Shown: positions 1 through 8,091 of the stretch, one piece after another
Layout of the letters: each line of letters opens with the position of its first letter
Numbering within the stretch: the stretch's first letter is position 1
Assembly: GCF_003674065.1 (NCBI RefSeq)
Contig: NZ_RDBE01000006.1
Location: forward strand, 124,001 to 188,000
Reading direction: 5' to 3'
Length of the DNA stretch: 64,000 nt
Origin: Nocardioides mangrovicus
GTDB lineage: Bacteria > Actinomycetota > Actinomycetes > Propionibacteriales > Nocardioidaceae
Notes under the pieces: model-generated
The model's input: only the letters and a program-made list of their open reading frames with translations
Database searches by the model: none
What the model was told of the DNA's origin: nothing
Program-made: the position numbers and the translations under genes

Positions 1-729
1 TACCTGGAGGCCGAGTTCTACCACCGCGCGGCCTACGGTCGGGGCCTGGACAGCTCGCTGATCGGCGGCACCGGCACGCTGGGAAGCGTCTCGGGCGGTC
101 GCAAGGTCCACTTCGCCACCAAGCGGCTCCGTTCGGTGGCCCAGGAGATCGCCGGCGATGAGACCCACCACGTCGCCTTCCTGCGCCAGAACCTCGGCTC
201 GGCGGCGGTCTCGCGGCCGAAGATCGACCTGTACCACTCCTTCACCGCCGCGGCCCGTGCCGCCGGGCTGATCAAGAAGCACCAGCGGTTCGACCCCTTC
301 GCCAACGAGAACAACTTCTTGCTGGCCGCCTTCATCTTCGAGGACGTCGGGGTCACGGCCTACAAGGGCGCGGCGCCGCTGATCGGCAACTCGGCCTACC
401 TCGAGGCGGCCGCCGGCATCCTGGCCGTGGAGGCCTACCACGCCGGCATCATCCGCGAGAAGCTCTACGACCGCGGTCTGGGCTACGCCGCCGACAAGAT
501 CAGCCGGGCGCGCGACTCCCTCGACGGCACCACGGACCTGGACCAGGGTCCCGCCAAGCGCGGCTACCGCGCCAACCTGGTGCCCACCGACGCCAACGGC
601 GTGGCGTTCAGCCGCTCGCCGCAGCAGGTGCTCAACGTGGTTTACCTCAACCCGGCCGCCACCACCAGCGGTGGTTTCTACCCCAGCGGCGTCAACGGTG
701 TGGTCAACACCAGCGGCGCGAACGGTTGA
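1..729 (+). CDS. Ferritin-like domain protein (5' end outside window)
   Basis: The reading frame is open from base 1, so the N-terminus lies outside the window; about 242 codons are visible. The helices carry carboxylate/histidine patterns typical of the ferritin-like, desiccation-associated Pcc13-62-type family: EAEFYHRA near the start, EIAGDETHH, FEDVGVTAYKG and AVEAYHAG. Such four-helix bundles can hold a di-metal centre, but the metal or substrate here is unknown. The C-terminus is low-complexity, rich in Gly, Asn, Ser and Val. A possible 35-codon membrane ORF follows 5 bp downstream on the same strand. Family call is by motif only. Confidence 0.75.
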   Translation, partial: YLEAEFYHRAAYGRGLDSSLIGGTGTLGSVSGGRKVHFATKRLRSVAQEIAGDETHHVAFLRQNLGSAAVSRPKIDLYHSFTAAARAAGLIKKHQRFDPFANENNFLLAAFIFEDVGVTAYKGAAPLIGNSAYLEAAAGILAVEAYHAGIIREKLYDRGLGYAADKISRARDSLDGTTDLDQGPAKRGYRANLVPTDANGVAFSRSPQQVLNVVYLNPAATTSGGFYPSGVNGVVNTSGANG

Positions 730-734
730 TCGCG

Positions 735-842
735 ATGGACCTGATCCTGACCGAGGTCGGCACCGTCCTCGCCTCGTTGCTGCTGGTGATGGTCGTCGCC
801 CGGGCGGCCTGGCTCCTGGCCACCCAGGCGCCGCGAGCCTGA
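735..842 (+). CDS. Possible 35-aa single-pass membrane microprotein
   Basis: An ATG-started 35-codon frame begins 5 bp after the ferritin-like stop. It encodes a short acidic N-terminus followed by one hydrophobic stretch (residues about 8-29, including LLLVMVVARAAWLL), so it would be a single-pass membrane peptide. No clear ribosome binding site is visible; translation could be coupled to the upstream gene. I recognise no family. Coding status is uncertain: spacing and hydrophobicity support it, length alone does not. Confidence 0.35.
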   Translation: MDLILTEVGTVLASLLLVMVVARAAWLLATQAPRA

Positions 843-934
843 TCCTCCGACGCCCGGTCGCACCCCTCTCGCGGCCGGGCGTCGGGGCCTGCCCACGCCC
901 GGGCGCACCATTGGCGGCCGGTACATTCGCGGGC

Positions 935-1717
935 GTGCTCCTGAACCCCGGGCGCCTCGCCCACGCCACGCTGCTGCTGGCAGTCGTGGCCGCCGGTTGT
1001 GGCACCACAGCACCGGCGCGTACCGCCGCCCCCGCCGACGGCACCTGCCGTTCGCTCACCCCGCGCGACGTCGCTCGTTCCAACAACGACTCGCCGCGGG
1101 TGGCCTGCTCGCGGCGGCACACCGCGCAGACCTATCTCGTCGGCCGCTTCCCGGCCTCGCTGCGACGCGCGGCGTACGGCAGCAGTGCGCTGGGCCGCTA
1201 CGTCTACGGCGTGTGCCAGCCGGCCTTCGTCGCGCACCTGGGTGGCGATGAGTCGATCGCGCTGCGATCCCTGTTCAGCTGGGCCTGGTTCGGCCCGTCG
1301 AAGCCGGCGTGGGCCGCCCGGGCCCGCTGGTTCCGCTGCGACGTCGTCGGCGGACCCGAGGACGCACGGGCCTATCGGTCGCTGCCGCGCACCACCGCGG
1401 GCGCCCTGGCCGCCCGCCCGCCGGAGGACTGGATGGCCTGCGCCCGTGGCACCCGGCTGGCCGGCGCCCCGCGGGTACCGTGCAGCCAGGCGCACACCTG
1501 GCGGGCGGTCACCACCATCAAGGTCGGGCAGCCCCAGGACGCCTGGCCCGGCGAGCGGATCGCCCAGGTGCGCAGCCAGCAGTTCTGCTCCGACTCGGTC
1601 GGCGGCTGGCTGGGCTACCCCACGACCGACTACCGCTACGGCTCGAGCGTCGTACGCGAAGCCGACTGGGCCGCGGGCGAGCGACGCTCGGTCTGCTGGG
1701 CGGCCACCACCCGATGA
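935..1717 (+). CDS. Septum-formation-family lipoprotein, first tandem copy
   Basis: A 260-aa exported protein. I chose the GTG at 935 because it gives a signal peptide ending in a lipobox, VAAGC, at about residues 20-24; the longer frame upstream has no signal. Two copies of a Cys-x-x-x-His module (VACSRRHTAQ and VPCSQAHTWR) match the Septum_form domain of actinobacterial membrane-anchored proteins. The stop overlaps the start of the next, paralogous gene by 4 bp (ATGA), so the two are translationally coupled. The molecular function of the family is unknown to me; a role in cell envelope or division is only implied by the family name. Confidence 0.72.
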   Translation: MLLNPGRLAHATLLLAVVAAGCGTTAPARTAAPADGTCRSLTPRDVARSNNDSPRVACSRRHTAQTYLVGRFPASLRRAAYGSSALGRYVYGVCQPAFVAHLGGDESIALRSLFSWAWFGPSKPAWAARARWFRCDVVGGPEDARAYRSLPRTTAGALAARPPEDWMACARGTRLAGAPRVPCSQAHTWRAVTTIKVGQPQDAWPGERIAQVRSQQFCSDSVGGWLGYPTTDYRYGSSVVREADWAAGERRSVCWAATTR

Positions 1718-2535
1718 GGCGTCTCCTCCTCCTCGTGCTCCTCGTGCTGCTGGTCTCCGGCTGCGCGAGCGGTGGCGCGCCCGCCGCGAAGCGGTCCACG
1801 ACCCGCAGCCCCAGCCCGAGCGCCACCACCTCGCAGGCGCCCGACCCGCCGCCGCAGGTCGGCCAGTGCTACCAGCTCACCTACGACGCGGCCACCAGCC
1901 CCACCACCGACGTCCCGGCGGTGCCGTGCTCGCAGGCCCACACGGCGGTGACGATCTACGTGGGTCGCATCGACCCGGTGGTCGACGGCCACCTGCTCAC
2001 CGTCGACAGCGCCACGGTGCAGACCCAGATCGCTCAGACCTGCCCGACCAAGGTCGGCGGCTGGGTGGGCGGCGACCAGGACACCCAGCGGTTGAGCCGC
2101 TTCACCTCGATCTGGTTCAGCCCGTCGCTGACGCAGGCCGACCGCGGCGCCGACTGGTTCCGCTGCGACCTGGTCGCCGTGCGCGGCGCCGACGACCTGG
2201 CCACCCTGGCCACGACGAAGAACGTGCTCTCCGACGCCGACCGGGGCCTGGATCGCTACGGCATCTGCGGCAACTCGGCACCCTCAGCCAAGCGCTTCAG
2301 CCGCATCATCTGCGCCCAGCCCCACCAGTGGCAGGCGGTCAAGGTCGTCGCCATCGCCGCCGACGCTGCCTACCTCGGCGCCAAGGCGCAGGCCGCCGCC
2401 GACGACAGCTGCAAGGTCGAGGCCCAGCAGCGGGCCACCGATCCGCTGGTCTACAAGTGGTCCTTCGAGTGGCCCACGAAGCACGAGTGGGACGACGGGC
2501 AGCGGTACGGGCTGTGCTGGGTGCCGGCGACCTGA
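1714..2535 (+). CDS. Septum-formation-family lipoprotein, second tandem copy
   Basis: A 273-aa protein whose ATG overlaps the preceding stop. The N-terminus is a short signal peptide with lipobox VSGC (Cys at about residue 17), then a Ser/Thr/Pro-rich spacer, then two Cys/His modules (VPCSQAHTAV and IICAQPHQWQ) like those of the upstream paralog. The two proteins share layout and C-terminal motifs (ADW..., YGLCWVPAT against RSVCWAATT), so they arose by duplication. The gene is convergent with era across a repeat-rich gap. Cellular role unknown. Confidence 0.72.
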   Translation: MRRLLLLVLLVLLVSGCASGGAPAAKRSTTRSPSPSATTSQAPDPPPQVGQCYQLTYDAATSPTTDVPAVPCSQAHTAVTIYVGRIDPVVDGHLLTVDSATVQTQIAQTCPTKVGGWVGGDQDTQRLSRFTSIWFSPSLTQADRGADWFRCDLVAVRGADDLATLATTKNVLSDADRGLDRYGICGNSAPSAKRFSRIICAQPHQWQAVKVVAIAADAAYLGAKAQAAADDSCKVEAQQRATDPLVYKWSFEWPTKHEWDDGQRYGLCWVPAT

Positions 2536-2580
2536 GCGAGGCGGGCGCGGAGGTCAGGGACGACCCGTGCCCGGCCACCG

Positions 2581-2758
2581 CGGTGGGGTGATCTCGACGC
2601 GCGGCTCGCCAGGGCTCGCCTGCTGCTCGATCACCGCAGCACTACGGCTCGCCTGCTCCTCGAACACCGCAGCACCACACGGCTCGATCCGCGGCGGCAC
2701 CACGGGTGGTCGAGCAGCACGGCGAGGAACGAGCCGGCGCGTCGAGACCACCCCGCCG
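2581..2758. repeat. Composite palindromic element with 33-bp tandem units
   Basis: The gap between two convergent genes holds a nested repeat. Its outer arms (2581-2608 and 2730-2758) are an imperfect inverted repeat around the core TCTCGACGCG. Inside lie two 33-bp direct units (2613-2645 and 2646-2678, about three mismatches) beginning GGCTCGCCTGCT, and a trace of a third. The segment GCTGCTCGATCACC is also partly mirrored by GGTGGTCGAGCAGC on the right. It may end transcription from both sides or be a dispersed REP-like element. No ORF in it looks real. Confidence 0.6.
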
Positions 2759-2769
2759 GCTGCGGCAGC

Positions 2770-3684
2770 CTAGAACCCCAGCCGTCGCAGCTGACGCGGG
2801 TCGCGCTGCCAGTCCTTGGCGATCTTCACCCGCAGGTCGAGGTAGACCGGCGTCCCCAGCATCGCCTCGATGGAGGTACGGGCGCGGGTGCCGACCTCGC
2901 GCAGCCGGGCGCCCTTGTGCCCGATGACGATGCCCTTCTGGGAGTCGCGCTCGACGAAGAGGTTGGCGTGGATGTCCAGCAGCGGCTTGTCGGCGGGCCG
3001 GTCGGGGCGCAGCCCCATCTCCTCCACCACCACCGCGATCGAGTGCGGCAGCTCGTCGCGGACGCCCTCGAGCGCGGCCTCACGGACCAGCTCGGCGACG
3101 ATGGTCTCCTCCGGGGCGTCGGTGAGCTCGCCGTCGGGGTAGAGCGGCGGACCCTCGGGCAGTCGGGCCACCAGCAGGTCGGCGAGCAGGCCCACCTGGT
3201 CGCCGGAGACGGCCGAGACCGGCACCACGTCCGCCCACTCGGTGGAGGTCTGGTCGCCCAGCGCGGCGATGTCGAGCAGGTGCTCGGCCACCCGCTCGGG
3301 GCCGACGAGGTCGGTCTTGGTCGCCACCGCGAGCTTCGGGGTGCGCCGCACCTTGGCCAGCTCCTGGGTCAAGAAGCGGTCGCCCGGCCCGATCTTCTGG
3401 TCCGCCGGGAAGCACACCGCCACCACGTCGACCTCGGCCCACGTGGTGCGCACCAGGTCGTTGAGCCGCTCGCCCAGCAGCGTCCTCGGCCGGTGCAGGC
3501 CCGGGGTGTCGACCAGCACCAGCTGTGCGTCTGGCCGGTGGACGATGCCGCGCACGGTCGTCCGCGTGGTCTGCGGTCGCGAGGAGGTGATGGCCACCTT
3601 GGTGCCGACGATGGCGTTGGTCAGCGTGGACTTGCCGGCGTTGGGGCGACCGACGAAGCAGGCGAAGCCGGAACGGTGGCTCAT
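2770..3684 (-). CDS. era: GTPase Era
   Basis: A 304-aa GTPase that binds 16S rRNA and assists 30S subunit maturation. The P-loop GRPNAGKST lies at residues 12-20, followed by the TTR switch region, DTPGLH (G3) and TKTD (G4). The C-terminal half has a KH domain with IGHKGARLREVG. Length is normal for the family. The ATG at 3684 overlaps the stop of the siderophore-reductase-like gene, which fixes the start; the same frame runs open further upstream but in antisense to that gene. Its separation from ybeY/corC by about 8.6 kb of accessory genes is unusual for actinobacteria, where these are usually near neighbours. Confidence 0.95.
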   Translation of the reverse strand: MSHRSGFACFVGRPNAGKSTLTNAIVGTKVAITSSRPQTTRTTVRGIVHRPDAQLVLVDTPGLHRPRTLLGERLNDLVRTTWAEVDVVAVCFPADQKIGPGDRFLTQELAKVRRTPKLAVATKTDLVGPERVAEHLLDIAALGDQTSTEWADVVPVSAVSGDQVGLLADLLVARLPEGPPLYPDGELTDAPEETIVAELVREAALEGVRDELPHSIAVVVEEMGLRPDRPADKPLLDIHANLFVERDSQKGIVIGHKGARLREVGTRARTSIEAMLGTPVYLDLRVKIAKDWQRDPRQLRRLGF

Positions 3685-4361
3685 GAGGCCCGCAGCCGGC
3701 GGCCGCGCGCGCCGCTCCAGTAGCCCATCACGTCGAATCTCGTGGTCTCGAAGCCCACCTCGTGACGCAGGTGCTTGCGGATCTCGCGCATCTGCGCCGA
3801 CTCCCCCGCCATCCAGAAGTAGCCCGGGCCCGCGGGCCAGGTCAGCCCGCTCACCAGGTCCGCCAGCGCCGACGTCTGGCCCGACCCGTGCGCCGGCGGC
3901 TCCACCCAGGTCACCTCGCCCGCGATCGGGTCGTAGGCCACCTCGGTGCCGGCGGGCGCCTCGACGTAGGCCGTGACCCGGTGGTGGGCGGCGATCCGGG
4001 CCACCGCGGGCAGACCGGTCAGATCGGCCGCCAGCACCAGCCAGCCGGCGTCGTCGGGGAGCGCGAACGAGCCCTGCGGCAGCGAGACCAGCACCTGGTC
4101 GCCGACGCAGTCGCCGGCCGCCCAGGTGGTCACCAGCCCCTCGTCGTGGATGACCACGTCGAGCACTAGCCGCTCCCCCTCGACGTCGCGCACCGTGTAG
4201 TAGCGGGTCTGGTACTGACCCGGCACCGTGAGCGCCACCCACTCGTCGAGGACGCCGCTGCTGTGCCAGCCCGGCACCTCGACCTCGAGTCGCACCAGGT
4301 GGGCCGTGAGCTCGCGACGCGACGTGACGCGTCCGGGCAGCGGCGCGGTCCGGTGGCTCAC
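3681..4361 (-). CDS. Siderophore-interacting / ferric-siderophore reductase-like flavoprotein
   Basis: A 226-aa protein of the SIP/ViuB flavoreductase family, which reduces ferric siderophores in the cytosol with NAD(P)H. It has the FAD-binding RxYT-type motif TRYYTVR at about residues 56-62, the hinge ADLTGLPA, and a C-terminal WMAGE and VMGYW typical of the family. It precedes era and overlaps it by ATGA. No siderophore synthesis or uptake gene is nearby, so its substrate cannot be read from context. Confidence 0.82.
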   Translation of the reverse strand: MSHRTAPLPGRVTSRRELTAHLVRLEVEVPGWHSSGVLDEWVALTVPGQYQTRYYTVRDVEGERLVLDVVIHDEGLVTTWAAGDCVGDQVLVSLPQGSFALPDDAGWLVLAADLTGLPAVARIAAHHRVTAYVEAPAGTEVAYDPIAGEVTWVEPPAHGSGQTSALADLVSGLTWPAGPGYFWMAGESAQMREIRKHLRHEVGFETTRFDVMGYWSGARGRRLRAS

Positions 4362-4412
4362 CGACCCAAGGCTAGTGACACCGCGGCCGCCGTGGTCACG
4401 GGGCCGCCGACC

Positions 4413-5489
4413 TCATCCCCGGTCGGTGACGTGCAGCAGGCCGTCGGCGTCGATGGCCAGCCGGGCCACGTGGAGCCGACGCTGGTTGCGCGGATAGCCG
4501 ACGCGACCGGCGTCCCAGGCGGCGTAGGCCAGGCGCAGCTGGCCGTCGGGACCCAGCACCGGCGTCGGTCCGCCCGGGCCGGCGATGCCGCCGCCGGTGG
4601 CCAGCAGCGGCGCGGTGCTCGGACGGACGCACGGTCCCAGCACGCTCTGGCAGACCGCGTAGCCGATGGCGTAGCTCGTGGTGCGGTACTCGTTGGCGGA
4701 GTAGAAGAGGTAGATCAGCCCGTTCACCCGGATCATCGTCGGGTTCTCGATGACGTGGCCCTCCCAGGCCAGCGCGGTGCTCAGCAGCGAGGTCGGGCTG
4801 GTGCCGTCGGCCAGCGCGGTGCCGTCGGCCCGCAGCCGCTGCGACCAGAACACCGTGGGCGCGTGCCCGACGATTCCCTCGGTCTTCCAGATCAGGTACG
4901 GATGGCCGTCCTCGGCGACGTAGACCTGCGGGTCGATGGCGCCCTGGTCCGAGGGGCACACCACCGGGTGCGAGCCGTGGTCGACGAACGGACCGGTCGG
5001 CTTGGCCGCACTGGCCAGTCCGATGCAGTTCTTGCGGGCCCCGCCGGCGTCGATCGGAGCGGTGTAGGCGAGCACGAACCGGCCCTGCCCGTGCGACTGC
5101 CCGTGCACGTAGGTCACCGACGGCGCCCAGGTGCGGGTGATCGACCGCCCGCCGGACCGGATCTGCCTGGTCCAGCTGCCCGGGCTCGGCATCGAGTCGC
5201 CGTAGGCGGTCCAGTGCACGAGGTCCTTGCTGGCCAGCGTGGGCAGGTTCAGGTTGGAGGTGTTGGTGGAGTAGGCGTAGTACGTCGACCCGGCCCGGAT
5301 GACCGAGGGGTCGGGGAAGTCACCGGAGTAGGCGCGCCCGTTGTCGAAGGCTCCCGGACGCGCGGCGTCGGCCGAGGAGCCGACCAGCAGCGAGCCCAGC
5401 ATCGCGGCCACCGCGAGCAGGGCGAGCACCACCGGCGTACGTCGGCGCGGGCCGCTGTCGCGGTGCTGGCGGCGGTGGTGGGGCGGCAC
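4413..5489 (-). CDS. Secreted glycoside hydrolase family 43-like enzyme (copy 1)
   Basis: A 358-aa secreted protein. A basic N-terminus and hydrophobic stretch (residues 19-43, ending SSADA-A) form a signal peptide; the GTG start at 5489 has AGGAG upstream. The five-bladed GH43 signature residues are visible: the general-base Asp in DFPDPS (residue 60), the second Asp in AIDPQV, and the probable acid Glu in WEGHVIENP. GH43 enzymes cleave arabinose or xylose side chains and backbones of plant polysaccharides. A paralog lies immediately upstream on the same strand. The linkage specificity cannot be told by eye. Confidence 0.8.
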   Translation of the reverse strand: MPPHHRRQHRDSGPRRRTPVVLALLAVAAMLGSLLVGSSADAARPGAFDNGRAYSGDFPDPSVIRAGSTYYAYSTNTSNLNLPTLASKDLVHWTAYGDSMPSPGSWTRQIRSGGRSITRTWAPSVTYVHGQSHGQGRFVLAYTAPIDAGGARKNCIGLASAAKPTGPFVDHGSHPVVCPSDQGAIDPQVYVAEDGHPYLIWKTEGIVGHAPTVFWSQRLRADGTALADGTSPTSLLSTALAWEGHVIENPTMIRVNGLIYLFYSANEYRTTSYAIGYAVCQSVLGPCVRPSTAPLLATGGGIAGPGGPTPVLGPDGQLRLAYAAWDAGRVGYPRNQRRLHVARLAIDADGLLHVTDRG

Positions 5490-5619
5490 TGCTGCTCCTG
5501 CGGGATCCGAGAACGACTGACCCGCAAACTATCGAGCGCGACGGGTCGCTCCGTCCGGCGTTCTTGCTAAATCGGACCAAACGGACGAGAGCTTCTCGGT
5601 GATCGAGACGCTCGCGGCG

Positions 5620-6732
5620 TTATGTACCGAACCTGGCGCCGTAGTCGGCCAGCCGCAGCCGCTTGGTGCCCGGCACCCGCACGAGGCGGGCGATGTGCAT
5701 CCGACGCTGCGCGCACCCGCTGGGCTGGGTGAGGCAGGTGGTGGTCGTCGGGTAGCCGATGTTGCCCGGCGTCCAGGCGTGGTAGGCCATCCGCAGCAGT
5801 CCGTGGGCGTCGACGAACGGCGACTCGCCGCCGGGCCCGGAGATGGTCGCGGAGTTGCGCATCAGCGGGTAGCGCGTGAGCCGCTTGCACTTGGTGACCA
5901 TCGAGGTGCACAGCGAGTAGCCGATGCGGTAACGGTCACTGGCCCAGTTGTTGGCCGAGTAGAACAGGTAGAGCCGCTTGCGCCAGACCACCATGGCCGG
6001 GTTCTCGATGACCCCGCCCTCCCAGGCCAGCTTCGGCTTGAGCAGCACCCGGGCCTTTGAGCGGTGCGCGAAGCCGGTGGCGTACTTGTTCAGCTGGCGC
6101 GACCAGATCTTCGGCGGCGTGCTGGCGTTGCCCTCGGTCTTGTAGAGCAGCCAGTTCTTGCCCTTGTAGCGGAACAGGGAGGGGTCGATCGCACCTTGGT
6201 GCGCCGGGCAGACGAGCGGACCGGCGCTGGTGTCGGTGAACGGGCCCCAGGGCGAACCGGCGCGAGCGGTCGAGATGCAGTAACGGCTGTGGTCGGCCAG
6301 CTGGGTGGCGTACGCCGCGACGTAGCGGCCCTGGATGCGCGCCACCGACGGCGCCCAGACCGGCGACTTGCGGTGCCCGTTGACCACGGTGTTCTGGCTG
6401 GCCCAGACCGGGCTGTCGGGCAGCGCGTCGTTGTCGGTGGCCGAGCCCGCGGTGTAGCTGGGACGCGTGGTCCAGATCGAGAGGTCGTGAGAGGTCAGGA
6501 GCGGCAGGTTGATGTTCGCCGTCGTGGTCGAGTAGGCGAAATAGGTCGAGCCGATGCGCAGGACGGTGGGGTCGGGGAAGTCACCGGTGTACGGCGTGCC
6601 CGCGGTGAACGGGTCGCTGCCCTTCGGGTTCGGCTTGTGATCGACCGCCTGCGCCGCCGGCAGCGTCGAGGCCGTCAGCGCCGCGGCCAGCAGCCCCGTC
6701 ACGAGCGCGACCCGTCGTACCCCGTGCCTCAT
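5620..6732 (-). CDS. Secreted glycoside hydrolase family 43-like enzyme (copy 2)
   Basis: A 370-aa secreted paralog of the next gene downstream. The signal peptide ends LPAAQA-VD at about residue 30; GGGAG-type Shine-Dalgarno bases sit 7 nt before the ATG. Catalytic candidates mirror copy 1: Asp54 in DFPDPT, Asp in AIDPSLF, Glu in WEGGVIENP. Both proteins end in the same MAYxAWxxGxxGYP...ARL pattern, so they come from one duplication and probably act on related arabino- or xylo-polysaccharides. The 130-bp gap between them may carry a second promoter. Confidence 0.8.
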   Translation of the reverse strand: MRHGVRRVALVTGLLAAALTASTLPAAQAVDHKPNPKGSDPFTAGTPYTGDFPDPTVLRIGSTYFAYSTTTANINLPLLTSHDLSIWTTRPSYTAGSATDNDALPDSPVWASQNTVVNGHRKSPVWAPSVARIQGRYVAAYATQLADHSRYCISTARAGSPWGPFTDTSAGPLVCPAHQGAIDPSLFRYKGKNWLLYKTEGNASTPPKIWSRQLNKYATGFAHRSKARVLLKPKLAWEGGVIENPAMVVWRKRLYLFYSANNWASDRYRIGYSLCTSMVTKCKRLTRYPLMRNSATISGPGGESPFVDAHGLLRMAYHAWTPGNIGYPTTTTCLTQPSGCAQRRMHIARLVRVPGTKRLRLADYGARFGT

Positions 6733-6798
6733 CGTTCACTCCCGTCACCCGAGGACTTCGGGGAAGGGTAACCCAGCAGGAGTTCCGGCGGATCCGGT

Positions 6799-8091
6799 TC
6801 AGCCGTTCCAGGTCGGCCGCAGCCCGAAGTCGGCCGCGCCCCCGGGGTGGTCCTTGACCGCCAGCACCTGGTGCAGCTCGATCTCGTCGATGTCGAAGGC
6901 GAACCGCGAGCCGGCCATGTAGAGCCCCCACACCCGAGCGGTGCCCTCGCCGACCTCGGCGACGCACTCGTCCCAGTTCGCCACCAGGTTGCGGCACCAG
7001 TCGCGCAGCGTCATCGCGTAGTGCTCGCGCAGGTTCTCCTCGTGGCGTACCTCCAGGCCGTGGTCCTGGATCGCGCTGACGATGGTGCCGACGCCGGTGA
7101 GCTCGCCGTCGGGGAAGACGTAGCGGTCGATGAACGCCCCGGTGTTCTTCGGACGGTTGTCCTGGCGGGTGATGCAGTGGTTGAGCAGCCGGCCGCCGGG
7201 ACGCAGCTTGTCGCGCAGGACCGAGAAGTAGGCCGGGTAGTTCTTCACGCCGATGTGCTCGGTGAGGCCGATCGAGCTGATCGCGTCGAAGTCGCCCTCG
7301 GGGACGTCGCGGTAGTCCATGAAGCGCACCTCGGCCAGGTGGTCGAGCCCCTCGCGCTTGATCGCCTCCTGCGCCCACTCGGCCTGCTCCTGCGACAGCG
7401 TGACGCCGAGCGCCTTGACGCCGTACTTGCGCGCGGCGTGGCGCACCATGCCGCCCCAGCCGCAGCCGACGTCGAGCAGCCGGTCGCCCTCGTGCAGTCC
7501 GAGCTTGCGCGCGACCAGGTCGTACTTGAAGCCCTGGGCCTCCTCCAACGTCGCGTCGATCGTCGGGTAGCAGGCGCACGTGTAGGTCATCGAGGGACCG
7601 AGCACCAGCTCGTAGAACCGGTTGGAGACGTCGTAGTGGTGGTGGATGGCCTCGGCGTCGCGGGCCTGGGAGTGCCGCATGCCTTCCACCAGCCGGCGCC
7701 AGCGCGGCAGGTGCTCCTGCGGGGGCACCGGCGGCGGGTTGAGGTTCGACAGTCCGACCGAGCGCAGCATCCGCAGCACGTCGGTGGCCGGCGGCATCTG
7801 GAAGTGCGTGTGCTCCTTGATGCGCGCCATCGCCTCGTAGGGGTCGCCGGGGTGGACGCCGGAGATCTCCAGGTCGCCCATCACGTACGCCCGCGCCAGG
7901 CCGAGGTCGCCGGGGGCGGTGAGCAGGTAGCGCAGCCCGCGCTCGTTGGCCAGGTGGGCCTTGATCGGGGAATCCTGCGGGCCCGCCGAGCTGCCGTCGT
8001 AGGCGGTGAACGCGATCGGGAAGCCGCCCTTGAGCAGGGAGTCGAGCATCTGCCCGATGCTCATCGCCGAGGTTCCGTCCAGCAGGGTCAT
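6799..8091 (-). CDS. tmsB: CFA-synthase-family fatty acid methyltransferase, TmsB-like
   Basis: A 430-aa S-adenosylmethionine methyltransferase. Motif I LLDVGCGWGG lies at about residues 205-214, preceded by the cyclopropane-synthase signature HHYDVSNRFY. The start overlaps the stop of a flavoprotein gene by 4 bp. In mycobacteria and relatives this pairing (methyltransferase plus FAD oxidoreductase) makes 10-methylstearate (tuberculostearate) from oleoyl phospholipids: TmsB adds a methylene group and TmsA reduces it. The pairing is the main reason for preferring TmsB over a plain cyclopropane synthase; sequence alone cannot exclude the latter. Confidence 0.75.
   Translation of the reverse strand: MTLLDGTSAMSIGQMLDSLLKGGFPIAFTAYDGSSAGPQDSPIKAHLANERGLRYLLTAPGDLGLARAYVMGDLEISGVHPGDPYEAMARIKEHTHFQMPPATDVLRMLRSVGLSNLNPPPVPPQEHLPRWRRLVEGMRHSQARDAEAIHHHYDVSNRFYELVLGPSMTYTCACYPTIDATLEEAQGFKYDLVARKLGLHEGDRLLDVGCGWGGMVRHAARKYGVKALGVTLSQEQAEWAQEAIKREGLDHLAEVRFMDYRDVPEGDFDAISSIGLTEHIGVKNYPAYFSVLRDKLRPGGRLLNHCITRQDNRPKNTGAFIDRYVFPDGELTGVGTIVSAIQDHGLEVRHEENLREHYAMTLRDWCRNLVANWDECVAEVGEGTARVWGLYMAGSRFAFDIDEIELHQVLAVKDHPGGAADFGLRPTWNG

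Noticed and set aside
4263-5570. Long open frame on the plus strand, antisense to GH43 copy 1
   Set aside because: Composition is Arg/Gly/Val-rich with no domain; the minus strand has a signal peptide, RBS and GH43 motifs. Similar long antisense frames across the window come from the high GC.
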